Shown: in pieces, positions 1-8,927 of the stretch
How positions within the stretch are numbered: position 1 is the first letter of the stretch
How the letters are laid out: every line of letters begins with the position of its first letter
Origin: Lactonifactor sp. BIOML-A5
Lineage (GTDB): Bacteria; Bacillota; Clostridia; Lachnospirales; Lachnospiraceae
DNA length: 64,000 bases
Direction of reading: 5' to 3'
NCBI RefSeq assembly: GCF_009677585.1
Contig: NZ_WKYV01000003.1
Span: 1-64,000 of the forward strand
The notes under the pieces: generated by a model
Databases searched by the model: none
Told to the model about the DNA's origin: nothing
What the model saw: only the letters and a program-made list of their open reading frames with translations
Position numbers and translations under genes: made by a program

Positions 1-10
1 ATAATAGGTT

Positions 11-75
11 AGTCCGCTCGCTCCGCATCGCGTCCGTTTTGCTCCGCAAAACCGTCCGTTGGAGTCCGCCGACTG
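11..75. repeat. short imperfect tandem repeat with hairpin
   Basis: Three imperfect units of about 21 bp, each beginning GTCCG (at 12, 32 and 54); the first two share GCTCCGC (20-26 and 41-47). The middle unit contains a perfect 7-bp inverted repeat, GTTTTGC-TCC-GCAAAAC, at 36-52. It lies downstream of the first minus-strand gene and may continue beyond the window. Function unknown; it has no clear terminator U-run. Confidence 0.4.
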
Positions 76-102
76 CAATTTGCGCAGCATACACAATGCT
101 TA

Positions 103-561
103 TCATATGCGCTGGGCATATATGTCAAAATTAATCTGCCATTCACCGTCATCCTTTACCATCACATCCTGCCAATGAAAATTATTATCCTCGATTTTGA
201 CAAACACCCATTTTCGTCTTTCATTCTCAATGTTCGTAAGGACTATGATATCGTCTTGTTTTCTCGCTTCAAAGCGCATAATTTTCCCTGTATAACAATA
301 CGCAATATCCCAAGCATACGTCCCGGGGTTATAAACGCGGAGCGTCGTTCCGTATTCATAATCGGGCAGGAGAATAACATCCTGAATTGCCATTCCGTCT
401 AGAATCCATGAAAAATGCCACTCACCTTTTATCGAATGAGAATTGCTATTATCAATGTAATCGATTTTCCAACTGCCGATAAGCTTCCCGAAATAGTTAA
501 ATTCTTCGGGCAGCTCCACGTTTTTACCTTCACTTGTCAACGCATTGAAAAAGTTTTGCAT
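103..561 (-). CDS. hypothetical protein, DUF1579/lipocalin-like
   Basis: This 152-residue soluble protein has no signal peptide or membrane segment. Its pattern of a GSW motif near residue 30, alternating short hydrophobic strands and many aromatic residues resembles small beta-barrel proteins of the DUF1579 type. That assignment is by general appearance only and the function is unknown. The ATG at 561 follows GGAGG at a good distance. It is the last gene of a minus-strand accessory block with unrelated neighbours, which suggests piecemeal acquisition. Confidence 0.55.
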   Translation of the reverse strand: MQNFFNALTSEGKNVELPEEFNYFGKLIGSWKIDYIDNSNSHSIKGEWHFSWILDGMAIQDVILLPDYEYGTTLRVYNPGTYAWDIAYCYTGKIMRFEARKQDDIIVLTNIENERRKWVFVKIEDNNFHWQDVMVKDDGEWQINFDIYAQRI

Positions 562-647
562 ATATTAATTCCTCCGATAATGTAATAATATCAGCTGCAA
601 ATTCCAGTTTGCCGAACGTATCTGCCCGCCCTGGCCTTGCCTGTTAA

Positions 648-1118
648 TCAACGCAAGGGTTTCACATAAATCTCCTTTTCCTTGTCGAGCATAAAGCCGC
701 AGGACAGCAGCAGACCGCAGGAAGCCTTATTCTCCGGCTCTGGCTGTACCACAATCCTTTCAGCGTCAGGGTGAAGGGCGATCCTGTCTGTTAAGTCTGC
801 CACGATTCTTTTGCCAAAGCCTCTTCGGAGGCAAGCGGATTCCCCAATCATGTAGTCAATGCTGTAGGAACCGCCCATCGCTGTGTAGCCTTCCCAAGAT
901 TCATCGCTGTCCTTGCATGCATAATACTGGCAAAAACCGATAGGTTTTCCTTCATACTCCACAATAAAGTGGTGTATCCAGCAAAACTCCCTGTCCTGCT
1001 TCTCAACCTCGTTGATCCAATCCAGTGGCTCATGATACCACTTGGCAACGTGGGGTGTATACAGCCATTTTTTGAATATTTCTAAATCAGTCTGTTCCAT
1101 ATGTCTTATCCTAAACAT
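648..1118 (-). CDS. GNAT N-acetyltransferase, AAC(6')-like
   Basis: This 156-residue GNAT-fold acetyltransferase would transfer an acetyl group from acetyl-CoA to an amine. The layout matches the branch containing aminoglycoside 6'-N-acetyltransferases: an N-terminal HVAKWY segment, then GKPIGFCQYY, an IDYMIGE strand, the acetyl-CoA loop RRGFGKR (about residues 118-124), a QPEPEN segment, and a C-terminal CGF strand. Start ATG at 1118 has AGGAGG eight bases upstream. The substrate cannot be read from sequence; an antibiotic, a siderophore precursor or another amine are all possible. It stands alone between unrelated genes. Confidence 0.8.
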   Translation of the reverse strand: MFRIRHMEQTDLEIFKKWLYTPHVAKWYHEPLDWINEVEKQDREFCWIHHFIVEYEGKPIGFCQYYACKDSDESWEGYTAMGGSYSIDYMIGESACLRRGFGKRIVADLTDRIALHPDAERIVVQPEPENKASCGLLLSCGFMLDKEKEIYVKPLR

Positions 1119-1211
1119 ATATCTGCCCTCCTAACACAAATTATAGTTCTCGTCCTTATAATACATAAAAAAGGCATATCTATTGGAGCAAAATTATCTT
1201 TAATTTTATGA

Positions 1212-1934
1212 TTAAAACAACCGTTTCCCGTCCGAAATATCGATACCAAGTCCTTTTGCCATGCCGGTCTGCTTATATGGGTTAATTTTTTCTACAATAC
1301 CGTCATGCCGGAAAAGTGATCCTGTATTTTTAAACCAAAAGGTCACGCCCGCCTTGACACATTGCTTCCGGATCTGCAGCACCCACTCATAATCACACTC
1401 ACGCGCTTCCCGCCCCGTTTCGCCCCCCACAGTAACATGATCCACCCCATGAAGATAAGGGGTCAAGTCGATTGCCTCCAAAAGCGGAGCGCAGGCGATG
1501 AACCTCCGCTTTATGGGATAAGATAAAAACAGAGGAAGCCGGTAATCGGCCAGCGCCTGATTTTCTACCGTGCAGCCAATATTCACGTTGTCATAGCCTT
1601 CGCCCCAGTCGGCGGGAAGGGATACAGGAAAACGGTCAATCCGCTTTGTCAGAATCAAAAAATCAATGTCCGTCCGTTCCCGGATCATAGCCCAGACCGC
1701 TCCCCTCCATTCATCCGCTTCGGGAAGAAAAAAGTCGGTGGCAAAGCAGGTAGCCAGAATCTTATCCCCTTTAATATTGTATTCGCCTTTTTTATTTCTC
1801 CTGATGGGCCAGTCGAATTTATCTGTTTTTAGAATCGTATTCTGTCCACAGCGCTTTGCATACGGCCCATAAAAATAACAGTTTGTACAGCCGTCACTTA
1901 TTTTGTAACAGCCAGTCCACGGCTCCCAGTTCAT
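1212..1934 (-). CDS. DUF5131 family protein (phage Gp37/Gp68-like)
   Basis: This 240-residue protein belongs to the DUF5131 family, annotated in many genomes as phage Gp37/Gp68. Near the N-terminus, C9, C16 and C19 form a CX6CX2C cluster (TGCYKISDGCTNCY), which in this family resembles a radical-SAM iron-sulfur site. Other family-like segments are DFLILTKR, NVNIGCTVEN and HVTVGGETG. A radical-SAM or nucleic-acid-related role is only an inference. The start follows GGGAGG by six bases. Its phage association fits the accessory nature of this end of the window. Confidence 0.8.
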   Translation of the reverse strand: MNWEPWTGCYKISDGCTNCYFYGPYAKRCGQNTILKTDKFDWPIRRNKKGEYNIKGDKILATCFATDFFLPEADEWRGAVWAMIRERTDIDFLILTKRIDRFPVSLPADWGEGYDNVNIGCTVENQALADYRLPLFLSYPIKRRFIACAPLLEAIDLTPYLHGVDHVTVGGETGREARECDYEWVLQIRKQCVKAGVTFWFKNTGSLFRHDGIVEKINPYKQTGMAKGLGIDISDGKRLF

Positions 1935-2006
1935 AGGCGGCCTCCCTTATTCTGAGTAAAATAGCGGCGGCTTTCTTGCTAAAGCCGCCTTGTTCCATAC
2001 ATCTGA

Positions 2007-2465
2007 TTACAACGCATACTGCTTTACGAATTCGACCGGGTACATCGTACGTTTGGCAACTTCCTCCGACGACATGCCCTGAGCAAAAAAGCGTTTGATA
2101 ACCGTAGTCATATCCTCTGCAATCTCCACAATATGCTTGTCCGGGTCATACACCCGGATGTCGCGCTGTCCCCATGGATATTCCCTGATTTCGTGTACCC
2201 ACTGCAGGCTGGGCAAGTGTTTTAGCTCAGCATATGCCTGATCTAAATCCTCCACTTCAAAATACACCTGGAAGTTATGTGACTGTTCCTTTACACAGTC
2301 AGCAGCAATGCCAACAATATCAGCATACCCCTGCTGCAGAGAAAAGCCTTCAAAAGCTACATGCCCGCCTATATCCATGACTGCATTTTGATGAAGCACG
2401 TTTTCATAAAAGTTTTTAGAGGCGGAGATATCCCTGACCGCCAAAAGACAACCTTGATATTTCAT
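2007..2465 (-). CDS. VOC family (glyoxalase/bleomycin resistance-like) protein
   Basis: This 152-residue protein has an N-terminal vicinal-oxygen-chelate fold: an opening strand, SKNFYENVL, the VEDLDQAYAEL helix and the strand pair YPWGQRDIRVYDPDKHIVEIAE around residues 95-120. A short helical tail of about 30 residues (SSEEVAKRT) resembles a small helix-turn-helix. VOC proteins include lyases, dioxygenases and antibiotic-binding proteins, and the substrate is not evident. It lies 13 bases below the AraC-type regulator and is probably co-transcribed with it, so it is the likely target of that regulator. Confidence 0.8.
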   Translation of the reverse strand: MKYQGCLLAVRDISASKNFYENVLHQNAVMDIGGHVAFEGFSLQQGYADIVGIAADCVKEQSHNFQVYFEVEDLDQAYAELKHLPSLQWVHEIREYPWGQRDIRVYDPDKHIVEIAEDMTTVIKRFFAQGMSSEEVAKRTMYPVEFVKQYAL

Positions 2466-2478
2466 GTTTTTATTCCTC

Positions 2479-3288
2479 CTACAAGGAAATTATAGGATAG
2501 ATTTCCGTCCCGTCATAGTAAAAATCCGACATAGTTTCCAAATACTGTTGAGGAGTAACACCACTGATGGCCTTAAAGTCTTTATCAAAATGGGCCTGAT
2601 CGAAATAACCGGCCTGCTGGGACAAAGCAGCAAAAAAGCAGGGCGATGTTTGAATCTGCTTTAGCACATAGTTAAAGCGGATTAAGCGTGCATAGTTTTT
2701 CACATTCATTCCTATTTGTGTGAGAAATAAACGGTTTAAATGCCGCTCACTGTAACCGGACTGCCGGGCCACTTCCTGCACTTGTGTCTGTCCGTGTCTA
2801 CCAGAAATGTATGCAGCTGCAAACAGCAAAGCGTCCGAAACAGCCTGCTTTTCCATGCGCTGGTATAATATTTTCTCACAAGCATTTACTAGACCGCCTG
2901 TGGTTTCCGACACCACAAATGCCTGATGCAGTAATTTGTAAAGTTCATAGTCAATGTCTGCCAGTGAAAGGCGTTTATCCGCAAACTCAGCTTGGCTTTG
3001 ACGGATCATCTGATACAATCCATATGGAGAAAGCTGAATAAGCAGCAGGATATGATAGCGGTTTGGCTCTCTGCCCAGCGGAATAGGTGTCAGGGATGCG
3101 CCCCATAGTTCAGCTTTGACTCCGTTTCCGTCGAACGCAAGGGACAATGTTCCGCATGCATTAGGCATAAGCGTGTATTGAGGCAGGAACGTATCCTTTT
3201 CCGGAAACACGATGTTATAATACTGAATATATTTTCTTAATCCAATGTGTGAAGGAAATATGTTGAATTGGTTATCTTTTTCAAGCAT
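2479..3288 (-). CDS. AraC family transcriptional regulator
   Basis: In this 269-residue regulator the C-terminal third has the paired helix-turn-helix of AraC/XylS proteins: VARQSGYSERHLNRLF, then QAGYFDQAHFDKDFKAISGVTPQQYL. The N-terminal part is an uncharacterised sensor domain (DUF6597 style). I place the start at the ATG at 3288, not the longer frame beginning at 3354, because AGGAGG lies nine bases upstream of 3288 and the extension is low complexity. It is paired with the VOC gene. The ligand is unknown. Confidence 0.85.
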   Translation of the reverse strand: MLEKDNQFNIFPSHIGLRKYIQYYNIVFPEKDTFLPQYTLMPNACGTLSLAFDGNGVKAELWGASLTPIPLGREPNRYHILLLIQLSPYGLYQMIRQSQAEFADKRLSLADIDYELYKLLHQAFVVSETTGGLVNACEKILYQRMEKQAVSDALLFAAAYISGRHGQTQVQEVARQSGYSERHLNRLFLTQIGMNVKNYARLIRFNYVLKQIQTSPCFFAALSQQAGYFDQAHFDKDFKAISGVTPQQYLETMSDFYYDGTEIYPIISL

Positions 3289-3542
3289 CCTAGGGGGCCT
3301 CCTGCAGTTGCAGTTTCTACTTGTAATACTCATCTTATTTATCTCTGAATCCACTGTTTGACTAATATACCACTGCTCCAGTTTTACATCCGGGCATAAT
3401 AAGCAGGTGATTTGTCCAACTTATTTGTGCCACCAGTAGTGTCACAAATTATCACTCCTTTACTGCAAGCTTGTTACATATGACTTCTTCCATGATTTTA
3501 CTAATTCCATTATCTATTTATTATCTCATATATCAACCATTT

Positions 3543-4634
3543 TTATAAATGCTCTAATGTTATCCCTTCCGCATCAAACCTGTCCTCTAATACCATAAGA
3601 ATTTTCTCCGATATATTTCTTAGTTCTTCCAAAAAATAATTATAATCTTTTCCATTATAGCAAGTTTCAACGATTCCGTAGAATGGCTTTTCTATATATT
3701 CTATAGATATAACTCCTTGATTTTCAATCCCATAGTGCATCATACAATTGCGAAATTTTGATTGAAATAAACCACGCCCCGATTCTAACATATCTGTAAA
3801 TTCTTCTAAACCAATACATAAATCTGTGTTATTCTCACAGTAATTTTTTAAACGTTGAATTGAGCGATATGCATAATATGTCACAATGTATTCTACTCGA
3901 AATAACCACTTATTATCAACGTCTAATAATGGCCTCAAAACATATTTAATAAAGTTAAGATTACAGGTTATGTTCAGAAAAAATAGATTTAGCGATTTTT
4001 GTGAATTATTACGAAACAGCTTATCTACATTATTTGTATTCAAATCATAAAAATATTTAATTTCTTTGCCTGTATTAGGACGATTTATCTCTGGTAGACA
4101 AATACTTTGCGGAAAGCCTTCTTTTAGAGAAACAACGAAAGACCCTATTTGCTCTCCCAACTTCCGATATATTTCTTTATTTTCAGTATTAAACACATCT
4201 CTAACCTCTAAAAAATCTGCAATCATTTGCGTATTTCCAATGATATGCTTATCCTCTGTCCAGTATGTTCCTAGATTCATATGGATATTCCAATTCTTCA
4301 TAAAGTCAAAGTTTAATCGCTCTCTATACTGTTCATTTTGATTTTCATCTATTGACTCAACCCGCTTTTTTGATTTTCCAAAGCCATCTCCATATGCTTT
4401 GAGAAAATTCCGAGTGTTTTTAATCTTTTTCGCATATACTTCTTCTAAGAAAATTTCTCCCATATACTCCTGACAAGATTGAACAAACATTGCGTAATAC
4501 GGTAATATCCCCATAGCAAATATGGGATCTCTCTCCGTTTTCAAAAGAGAATATACGGTTTCCGTATCTTCCTGCATCAGACGCACAGTAATAAGTTTTT
4601 CTAAATCATATAAATATCCTTTTTTACCCTCCAT
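3543..4634 (-). CDS. hypothetical protein, AT-rich
   Basis: This 363-residue soluble protein matches no family I recognise. It is rich in Lys, Asn, Tyr and Phe, predicted mostly helical, with no signal peptide or obvious catalytic motif. The C-terminal third contains FRNCMMHYGI, a pattern seen in helical HEPN-like or hypothetical defence proteins, but this is weak. The gene is visibly more AT-rich than its neighbours, suggesting recent transfer. The second ATG (4634) is preferred because GGAAGG precedes it at seven bases, while the ATG at 4649 lacks a site. Confidence 0.6.
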   Translation of the reverse strand: MEGKKGYLYDLEKLITVRLMQEDTETVYSLLKTERDPIFAMGILPYYAMFVQSCQEYMGEIFLEEVYAKKIKNTRNFLKAYGDGFGKSKKRVESIDENQNEQYRERLNFDFMKNWNIHMNLGTYWTEDKHIIGNTQMIADFLEVRDVFNTENKEIYRKLGEQIGSFVVSLKEGFPQSICLPEINRPNTGKEIKYFYDLNTNNVDKLFRNNSQKSLNLFFLNITCNLNFIKYVLRPLLDVDNKWLFRVEYIVTYYAYRSIQRLKNYCENNTDLCIGLEEFTDMLESGRGLFQSKFRNCMMHYGIENQGVISIEYIEKPFYGIVETCYNGKDYNYFLEELRNISEKILMVLEDRFDAEGITLEHL

Positions 4635-4831
4635 TGATTTTCCTTCCATATTTTCATATTGTTTATAACATAAAATACCACCAGCTTTAACACCACATTT
4701 ATTTCATAGATTGAATTCATGATTGCTCGCATGCCTTTATCCCTTTGATACAAGTAAGTATATCATACACTATCCTATTAATAAATGATGAGATAACACA
4801 CTACGCTAATAACGAACTTCAATTTTATTAC

Positions 4832-4868
4832 AAAAATGGCAGATCATCATATAGACAGCCTGCCATTT
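4832..4868 (-). terminator. guaA rho-independent terminator
   Basis: A perfect 9-bp stem, AAATGGCAG / CTGCCATTT (4834-4842 and 4860-4868), is followed on the minus strand by TTTTTGT. It lies 24 bases after the guaA stop codon. Confidence 0.85.
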
Positions 4869-4891
4869 AAATAATCCATATCTAATTTTTA

Positions 4892-6436
4892 TTATTCAAA
4901 CTCAATCGTCGCCGGCGGCTTCCCCGTACAGTCATAAAGCACCCTATTAATATGCTTCACTTCATTCACAATCCTGCTGGTTGCCTTCCCAATCACTTCC
5001 CAGGGAATCTCCGCGCTCTCTGCTGTCATAAAGTCTGTTGTTGTAACTGCCCGCAGGGCCACTGCATAGTCGTAGGTTCTCTCATCCCCCATGACCCCTA
5101 CCGACCGCATATTTGTAATCGCGGCAAAATATTGTCCAATCTTCTTGTCCAGCCCGGCATTTGCAATCTCTTCCCGCCAGATGGCATCCGCGTCCTGAAC
5201 CATTTTTACTTTCTCGGCTGTTACTTCTCCAATGATTCGGATCCCCAGTCCCGGGCCGGGGAACGGCTGGCGGAATACCAGATATTCCGGAATTCCAAGC
5301 TCAAGGCCGGCTTTTCGCACTTCGTCTTTAAACAGGTCCCGAAGGGGCTCTATAATCTCCTTGAAATCTACATAGTCAGGAAGTCCTCCCACATTGTGAT
5401 GGGATTTAATCACCGTAGACTCTCCGCCTACGCCGCTCTCCACAACATCGGGATAAATGGTTCCCTGGACCAGGAAGTCCACGGCACCGATTTTCTTTGC
5501 TTCCTCTTCGAACACACGGATGAACTCTTCCCCAATAATCTTCCGTTTACTCTCCGGCTCTTCCACGCCTTTTAATCTCTCATAAAAGCGCTCCTGGGCA
5601 TTTACGCGGATAAAGTTCAGATTATACGCTCCCTCAGGGCCGAACACAGCTTCTACTTCGTCTCCCTCGTTCTTGCGGAGCAGTCCGTGGTCCACAAATA
5701 CACAGGTGAGCTGATTCCCCACTGCTTTTGACAGCATAACTGCTGCCACAGAGGAGTCCACGCCTCCGGAGAGAGCACAGAGCACTTTGCCTTTTCCTAC
5801 TTTTTGGCGGATTGCCTGGATGCTTTCTTCCACGAAGGAATCCATTCTCCAGTCGCCGGAGCATTCACATACCTGGTAAACAAAATTAGAAAGCATCTTT
5901 TTGCCTTCCTGGGTGTGGAGCACCTCGGGGTGGAACTGAACCGCGTACAGATTCTTTTCTGTGTTCTGCACGGCTGCCACCGGACAGTCTGACGTATGGG
6001 CAATGATGTCAAATCCGGGAGCTGCCTTTGCGATATAATCGTTGTGGCTCATCCAGCAGATCGTCTTTTCGGATACTTCCCTGAAAAGCTTTGCTGAAGG
6101 ATCTACCGTAACCTCAATTTTCCCATATTCTCTCACCGGGGCGGTTCCCACTTCTCCTCCCAGCAGGTGCATCATCAGCTGAGCGCCGTAGCAGATGCCC
6201 AGAACAGGGATTCCCAGCTGGAAGATCTCCTGGGTGTAGGTAGGGGAGTCCTCCAGATATACGCTGTTGGGTCCGCCAGTAAATATAATACCTTTCGGCT
6301 GGATTTCTTTTATTTTTTCTATATCTGTTTTATAAGAAAATATCTCGCAGTATACGTTGCATTCACGCACCCGTCTGGCAATAAGCTGATTATACTGCCC
6401 GCCAAAGTCCAGAACTATGACTGTCTCTCTCTTCAA
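4892..6436 (-). CDS. guaA: GMP synthase (glutamine-hydrolysing)
   Basis: GMP synthase converts XMP, glutamine and ATP to GMP in purine synthesis. The N-terminal class I amidotransferase domain carries the catalytic Cys in GICYGAQ (about residue 82) and the His in FHPEV. The ATP-pyrophosphatase domain has the P-loop [11 protein letters not shown], and the C-terminal dimerisation domain ends in TIEFE. The start is the TTG at 6436 (514 residues), because AGGAGG sits seven bases upstream. An in-frame ATG at 6469 would add eleven residues but lacks a binding site. Its 3' end borders the accessory block at 1-4891; the 3' end of guaA is a known integration site for genomic islands. Confidence 0.97.
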   Translation of the reverse strand: MKRETVIVLDFGGQYNQLIARRVRECNVYCEIFSYKTDIEKIKEIQPKGIIFTGGPNSVYLEDSPTYTQEIFQLGIPVLGICYGAQLMMHLLGGEVGTAPVREYGKIEVTVDPSAKLFREVSEKTICWMSHNDYIAKAAPGFDIIAHTSDCPVAAVQNTEKNLYAVQFHPEVLHTQEGKKMLSNFVYQVCECSGDWRMDSFVEESIQAIRQKVGKGKVLCALSGGVDSSVAAVMLSKAVGNQLTCVFVDHGLLRKNEGDEVEAVFGPEGAYNLNFIRVNAQERFYERLKGVEEPESKRKIIGEEFIRVFEEEAKKIGAVDFLVQGTIYPDVVESGVGGESTVIKSHHNVGGLPDYVDFKEIIEPLRDLFKDEVRKAGLELGIPEYLVFRQPFPGPGLGIRIIGEVTAEKVKMVQDADAIWREEIANAGLDKKIGQYFAAITNMRSVGVMGDERTYDYAVALRAVTTTDFMTAESAEIPWEVIGKATSRIVNEVKHINRVLYDCTGKPPATIEFE

Positions 6437-6498
6437 AATAATTCCTCCTGTGTGTTTGTTTTCCATCATACTGTATCCGTCCGATGGATCTGTACCTC

Positions 6499-6527
6499 AT
6501 TATATAGGAGCTCTCCCTCCTTGACAA
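6499..6527 (-). promoter_or_regulatory. guaA promoter
   Basis: On the minus strand, TTGTCA (6522-6527), a 17-bp spacer and a perfect TATAAT (6499-6504) form a vegetative sigma-A type promoter. This gives a leader of about 55 bases for guaA, too short for a purine riboswitch. Confidence 0.7.
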
Positions 6528-6536
6528 TGGTAAATT

Positions 6537-7868
6537 TTATATTTTCTGCAATTGCCACTTTCCTCTGAGATACCGCCATACAAAGGCAATGGACCGGAAC
6601 AGCCAGTCTATGGTCATAGCCACCCACACTCCGAATACTCCCATCTTCAGGTTCACTCCCAGAATGTAGCTGAAGCCAATCCGAAAGACCCACATAGAAA
6701 TAATGGCCAGAACCATAGTGTATTTTACGTCGTTAGAAGCCCTCAGTGTATTGGGCAGAGTGAAGGATAGGGGCCATATAGTTACCACACAGATCGAATG
6801 GTAAATCAGGATTTTATAGGCATAGGTGCTGGCCTCATGGGACAGGCCGTAGATGCGGATAATCAGAGGCAGGATCAGCATCAGCAGTATATTAATGGCA
6901 ATCAGGGCCAGATAGGTGATCTTCATCAGCTTCCGGGTGTAATATTTTGCCTGCTGGTAATCCCCGGCACCCACGCATTGAGAGATTACGGTAAGCAGCG
7001 CAAATCCCACAGACATGCCCGGCAGGATGGCAAACATAGCGATATTGTTGGACACTGCATTAGCGGCAATAGACGACGTTCCGAAGCCTGCCACGATACT
7101 CAGCACCAGAATCTTGCCCAGCTGAAACATACTGTTTTCCAGGCCGTTGGGGATACCAATGTAGAGAATCTTTTTCAGCAGCATTCTGTCTATATGAATG
7201 CGGAAGGGTCTTACAATATGAAGGGTTCTCCTGGGATCCACCAGCATAATCATCATCAGGATACAGGCAATGACCCTGGACGCAAGAGTAGGGATGGCAA
7301 CTCCTTCCACACCTCTGTGCAGTCCGTAGATAAGAATAGCATTCCCGCCCAGATTAATTGCATTCATAATCATGGACAGCTGCATGGACATTTTGGAATT
7401 TCCCATGGCGCGGAAGATGGCAGCGCCTGCGTTATACAGGGCAATGAAAGGAATAGAAGCAAATACAATCAATAGATAGATATTGGCATCGTACATAACC
7501 TCAGCTTCGATTTTTCCGAAGACACCGTGAAGGATAAATCCTCTGCACAGATAACCCAAGGCCATAATCACCAGGGAAAAGGATGCCGTAAATAAAATCA
7601 GCTGGTTGGTTGCCTGGCAGCCCATGTCCTGTTTCTTTTTGCCTATAAACTGTCCGGCTACAACAGCTCCGCCGGTCGCAAGGGCAGCAAATATATTAAT
7701 TAACAGAATCATGACCGTATCTACCAGAGATACGCCGGATACGGCAGCCTCACCCACGCTGGCTACCATAATAGAATCGGCCAGTCCTACGAAGGACTGG
7801 AGGAACTGTTCCACGATCAGAGGAAGGATTAGCCTCCTCAGATCCTTGTTGCTAAACATATAATTCAT
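6537..7868 (-). CDS. MATE family efflux transporter
   Basis: This 443-residue integral membrane protein has about twelve hydrophobic helices in two similar halves. It has the MATE features LVEQFLQSFVGLADSIMVASVGEAAVSGVSL at the N-terminus (split here only by description), IFRAMGNSKMSM, and the second-half AANAVSNNIA segment. MATE pumps export cationic drugs or metabolites using a sodium or proton gradient; the substrate is unknown. ATG at 7868 follows GAGGAG. It lies upstream of guaA, which has its own promoter, and divergent from darA. Confidence 0.92.
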   Translation of the reverse strand: MNYMFSNKDLRRLILPLIVEQFLQSFVGLADSIMVASVGEAAVSGVSLVDTVMILLINIFAALATGGAVVAGQFIGKKKQDMGCQATNQLILFTASFSLVIMALGYLCRGFILHGVFGKIEAEVMYDANIYLLIVFASIPFIALYNAGAAIFRAMGNSKMSMQLSMIMNAINLGGNAILIYGLHRGVEGVAIPTLASRVIACILMMIMLVDPRRTLHIVRPFRIHIDRMLLKKILYIGIPNGLENSMFQLGKILVLSIVAGFGTSSIAANAVSNNIAMFAILPGMSVGFALLTVISQCVGAGDYQQAKYYTRKLMKITYLALIAINILLMLILPLIIRIYGLSHEASTYAYKILIYHSICVVTIWPLSFTLPNTLRASNDVKYTMVLAIISMWVFRIGFSYILGVNLKMGVFGVWVAMTIDWLFRSIAFVWRYLRGKWQLQKI

Positions 7869-7998
7869 TTCTCTCTCCTCAAAAATGTTTATCTTAACGC
7901 ATTTTTAACATTTCCCTCACATTATACTGCTATCCCCTTTGCCTTACAATAGGGCGGAGGGAATATTTTTCCTGGTTTTCTTTATAAAAACTTAACCG

Positions 7999-8028
7999 TT
8001 GACGGAAGGGAGAGTCAAGTTTTATAAT
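7999..8028 (+). promoter_or_regulatory. darA promoter
   Basis: TTGACG (7999-8004), an 18-bp spacer and a perfect TATAAT (8023-8028) lie about 53 bases upstream of the darA ATG on the plus strand. Confidence 0.7.
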
Positions 8029-8080
8029 AGTACGGAAAGTTAGCTTTTTGAAACCATTGGCAGGAGAGGAGAGATGTCCT

Positions 8081-8416
8081 ATGAAAATGATTTATGCTGT
8101 GGTATGTGCCAGTGATGTGAATAATGTTATGTATGCCCTGAACCAGGCCGGCTTTGCCGTTACCAAGGTTTCTACTACCGGAGGTTTTCTCCGTAAGAGA
8201 AATGCAACTCTTTTTACAGTTGTACAGGACGATCAGATACAGCAGGTGCTTGATATTTTTTCTGAGGAATGCGGAAAAAGGAAGCAGATTTCTTATCCTA
8301 CCCCATATCCGGAAAGCTCCAACGGCTATAATTATGCCGCGATTCCCTCGATTCCGGTTGACGTGGGAGGGGCCACCATCTTTGTCCTTAATGTTGAACA
8401 GTGCCACAAGCTATAA
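8081..8416 (+). CDS. darA: cyclic-di-AMP receptor, PII-like
   Basis: This 111-residue protein matches the PII-like c-di-AMP receptor DarA/PstA family (DUF970), whose members are about 109 residues and trimeric. The diagnostic segment TGGFLRKRNATLF (residues 33-45) corresponds to the nucleotide-binding loop and T-loop, and the C-terminal GGATIFVLNVEQ strand is typical. These proteins sense c-di-AMP in the cytoplasm; partners are generally unknown. The ATG at 8081 is preferred over an upstream TTG because GAGGAG lies nine bases before it and the length then fits the family. It has its own promoter and terminator. Confidence 0.93.
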   Translation: MKMIYAVVCASDVNNVMYALNQAGFAVTKVSTTGGFLRKRNATLFTVVQDDQIQQVLDIFSEECGKRKQISYPTPYPESSNGYNYAAIPSIPVDVGGATIFVLNVEQCHKL

Positions 8417-8421
8417 GCATT

Positions 8422-8461
8422 CTGCCGCAGCCATTCTGACGGAATATGGCTGCGGCAGTTT
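8422..8461 (+). terminator. darA/spoIIID convergent terminator
   Basis: A perfect 13-bp stem, CTGCCGCAGCCAT / ATGGCTGCGGCAG (8422-8434 and 8446-8458), with an 11-base loop and a short T run on the plus strand. It lies between convergent darA and spoIIID and may serve both. Confidence 0.75.
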
Positions 8462-8499
8462 GATTCATGATAGGCAGATTCTTATGTGCAGCAAGACAA

Positions 8500-8754
8500 T
8501 CAGGGGGCTTTATGCAAATATTTTTCTCTGGTGGCCATTCCGCCACGGATATGACGCTCCTGCTTATTTACATCCAGAACTTTTCTTGCTTTTCTGGCAA
8601 GCGTAGGATTGATCTGCAATAAGCGTTCGGTTACATCTTTATGTACCGTTGATTTTGAAACCCCAAATTTCTTCGCAGTCTGACGCACCGTCGCATTACA
8701 GTCTATAATGTAATTGGCGATGTCCACCGCACGTTCTTCAATATATTCTTTCAC
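8500..8754 (-). CDS. spoIIID: sporulation transcriptional regulator SpoIIID
   Basis: This 84-residue protein matches SpoIIID in full length. Its helix-turn-helix TVRQTAKKFGVSKSTVHKDV lies around residues 22-41, followed by a basic C-terminal segment (ARKARKVLDVNKQERHIRGG). In Bacillus and Clostridium it switches mother-cell transcription between early (SigE) and late (SigK) sporulation. The start codon is GTG at 8754, with GGAGG six bases upstream. It shows that the host is a spore former. Confidence 0.97.
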   Translation of the reverse strand: MKEYIEERAVDIANYIIDCNATVRQTAKKFGVSKSTVHKDVTERLLQINPTLARKARKVLDVNKQERHIRGGMATREKYLHKAP

Positions 8755-8927
8755 GGAAGTCCTCCGGAAAACTTGTTTTTACAATGTATGCAGGAGAGAA
8801 TCCGTATATGTCAGTAGAATGGCTCTTTCAGGTTCCCCTTCTTCCCGGATAAAAAATCCTGAAAAAGCAGCCGTTGCAGGGGAATATTTTCCCTATACTT
8901 TTTAGAACTATAGGGCTGATGCTGCGT

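Noticed and set aside
1..102. CRISPR-like repeats
   Set aside because: The units are only about 21 bases, imperfect, directly adjacent without spacers, and near a window edge.
4952..5575. 207-codon plus-strand frame inside guaA
   Set aside because: It is complementary to conserved GMP synthase sequence and has no independent support.
6437..6536. Purine riboswitch upstream of guaA
   Set aside because: The leader from the mapped promoter-like boxes is only about 55 bases and lacks the conserved purine aptamer loops.
6798..7475. 225-codon plus-strand frame inside the MATE gene
   Set aside because: His/Gln/Asn-rich translation typical of the complement of a hydrophobic membrane protein gene.
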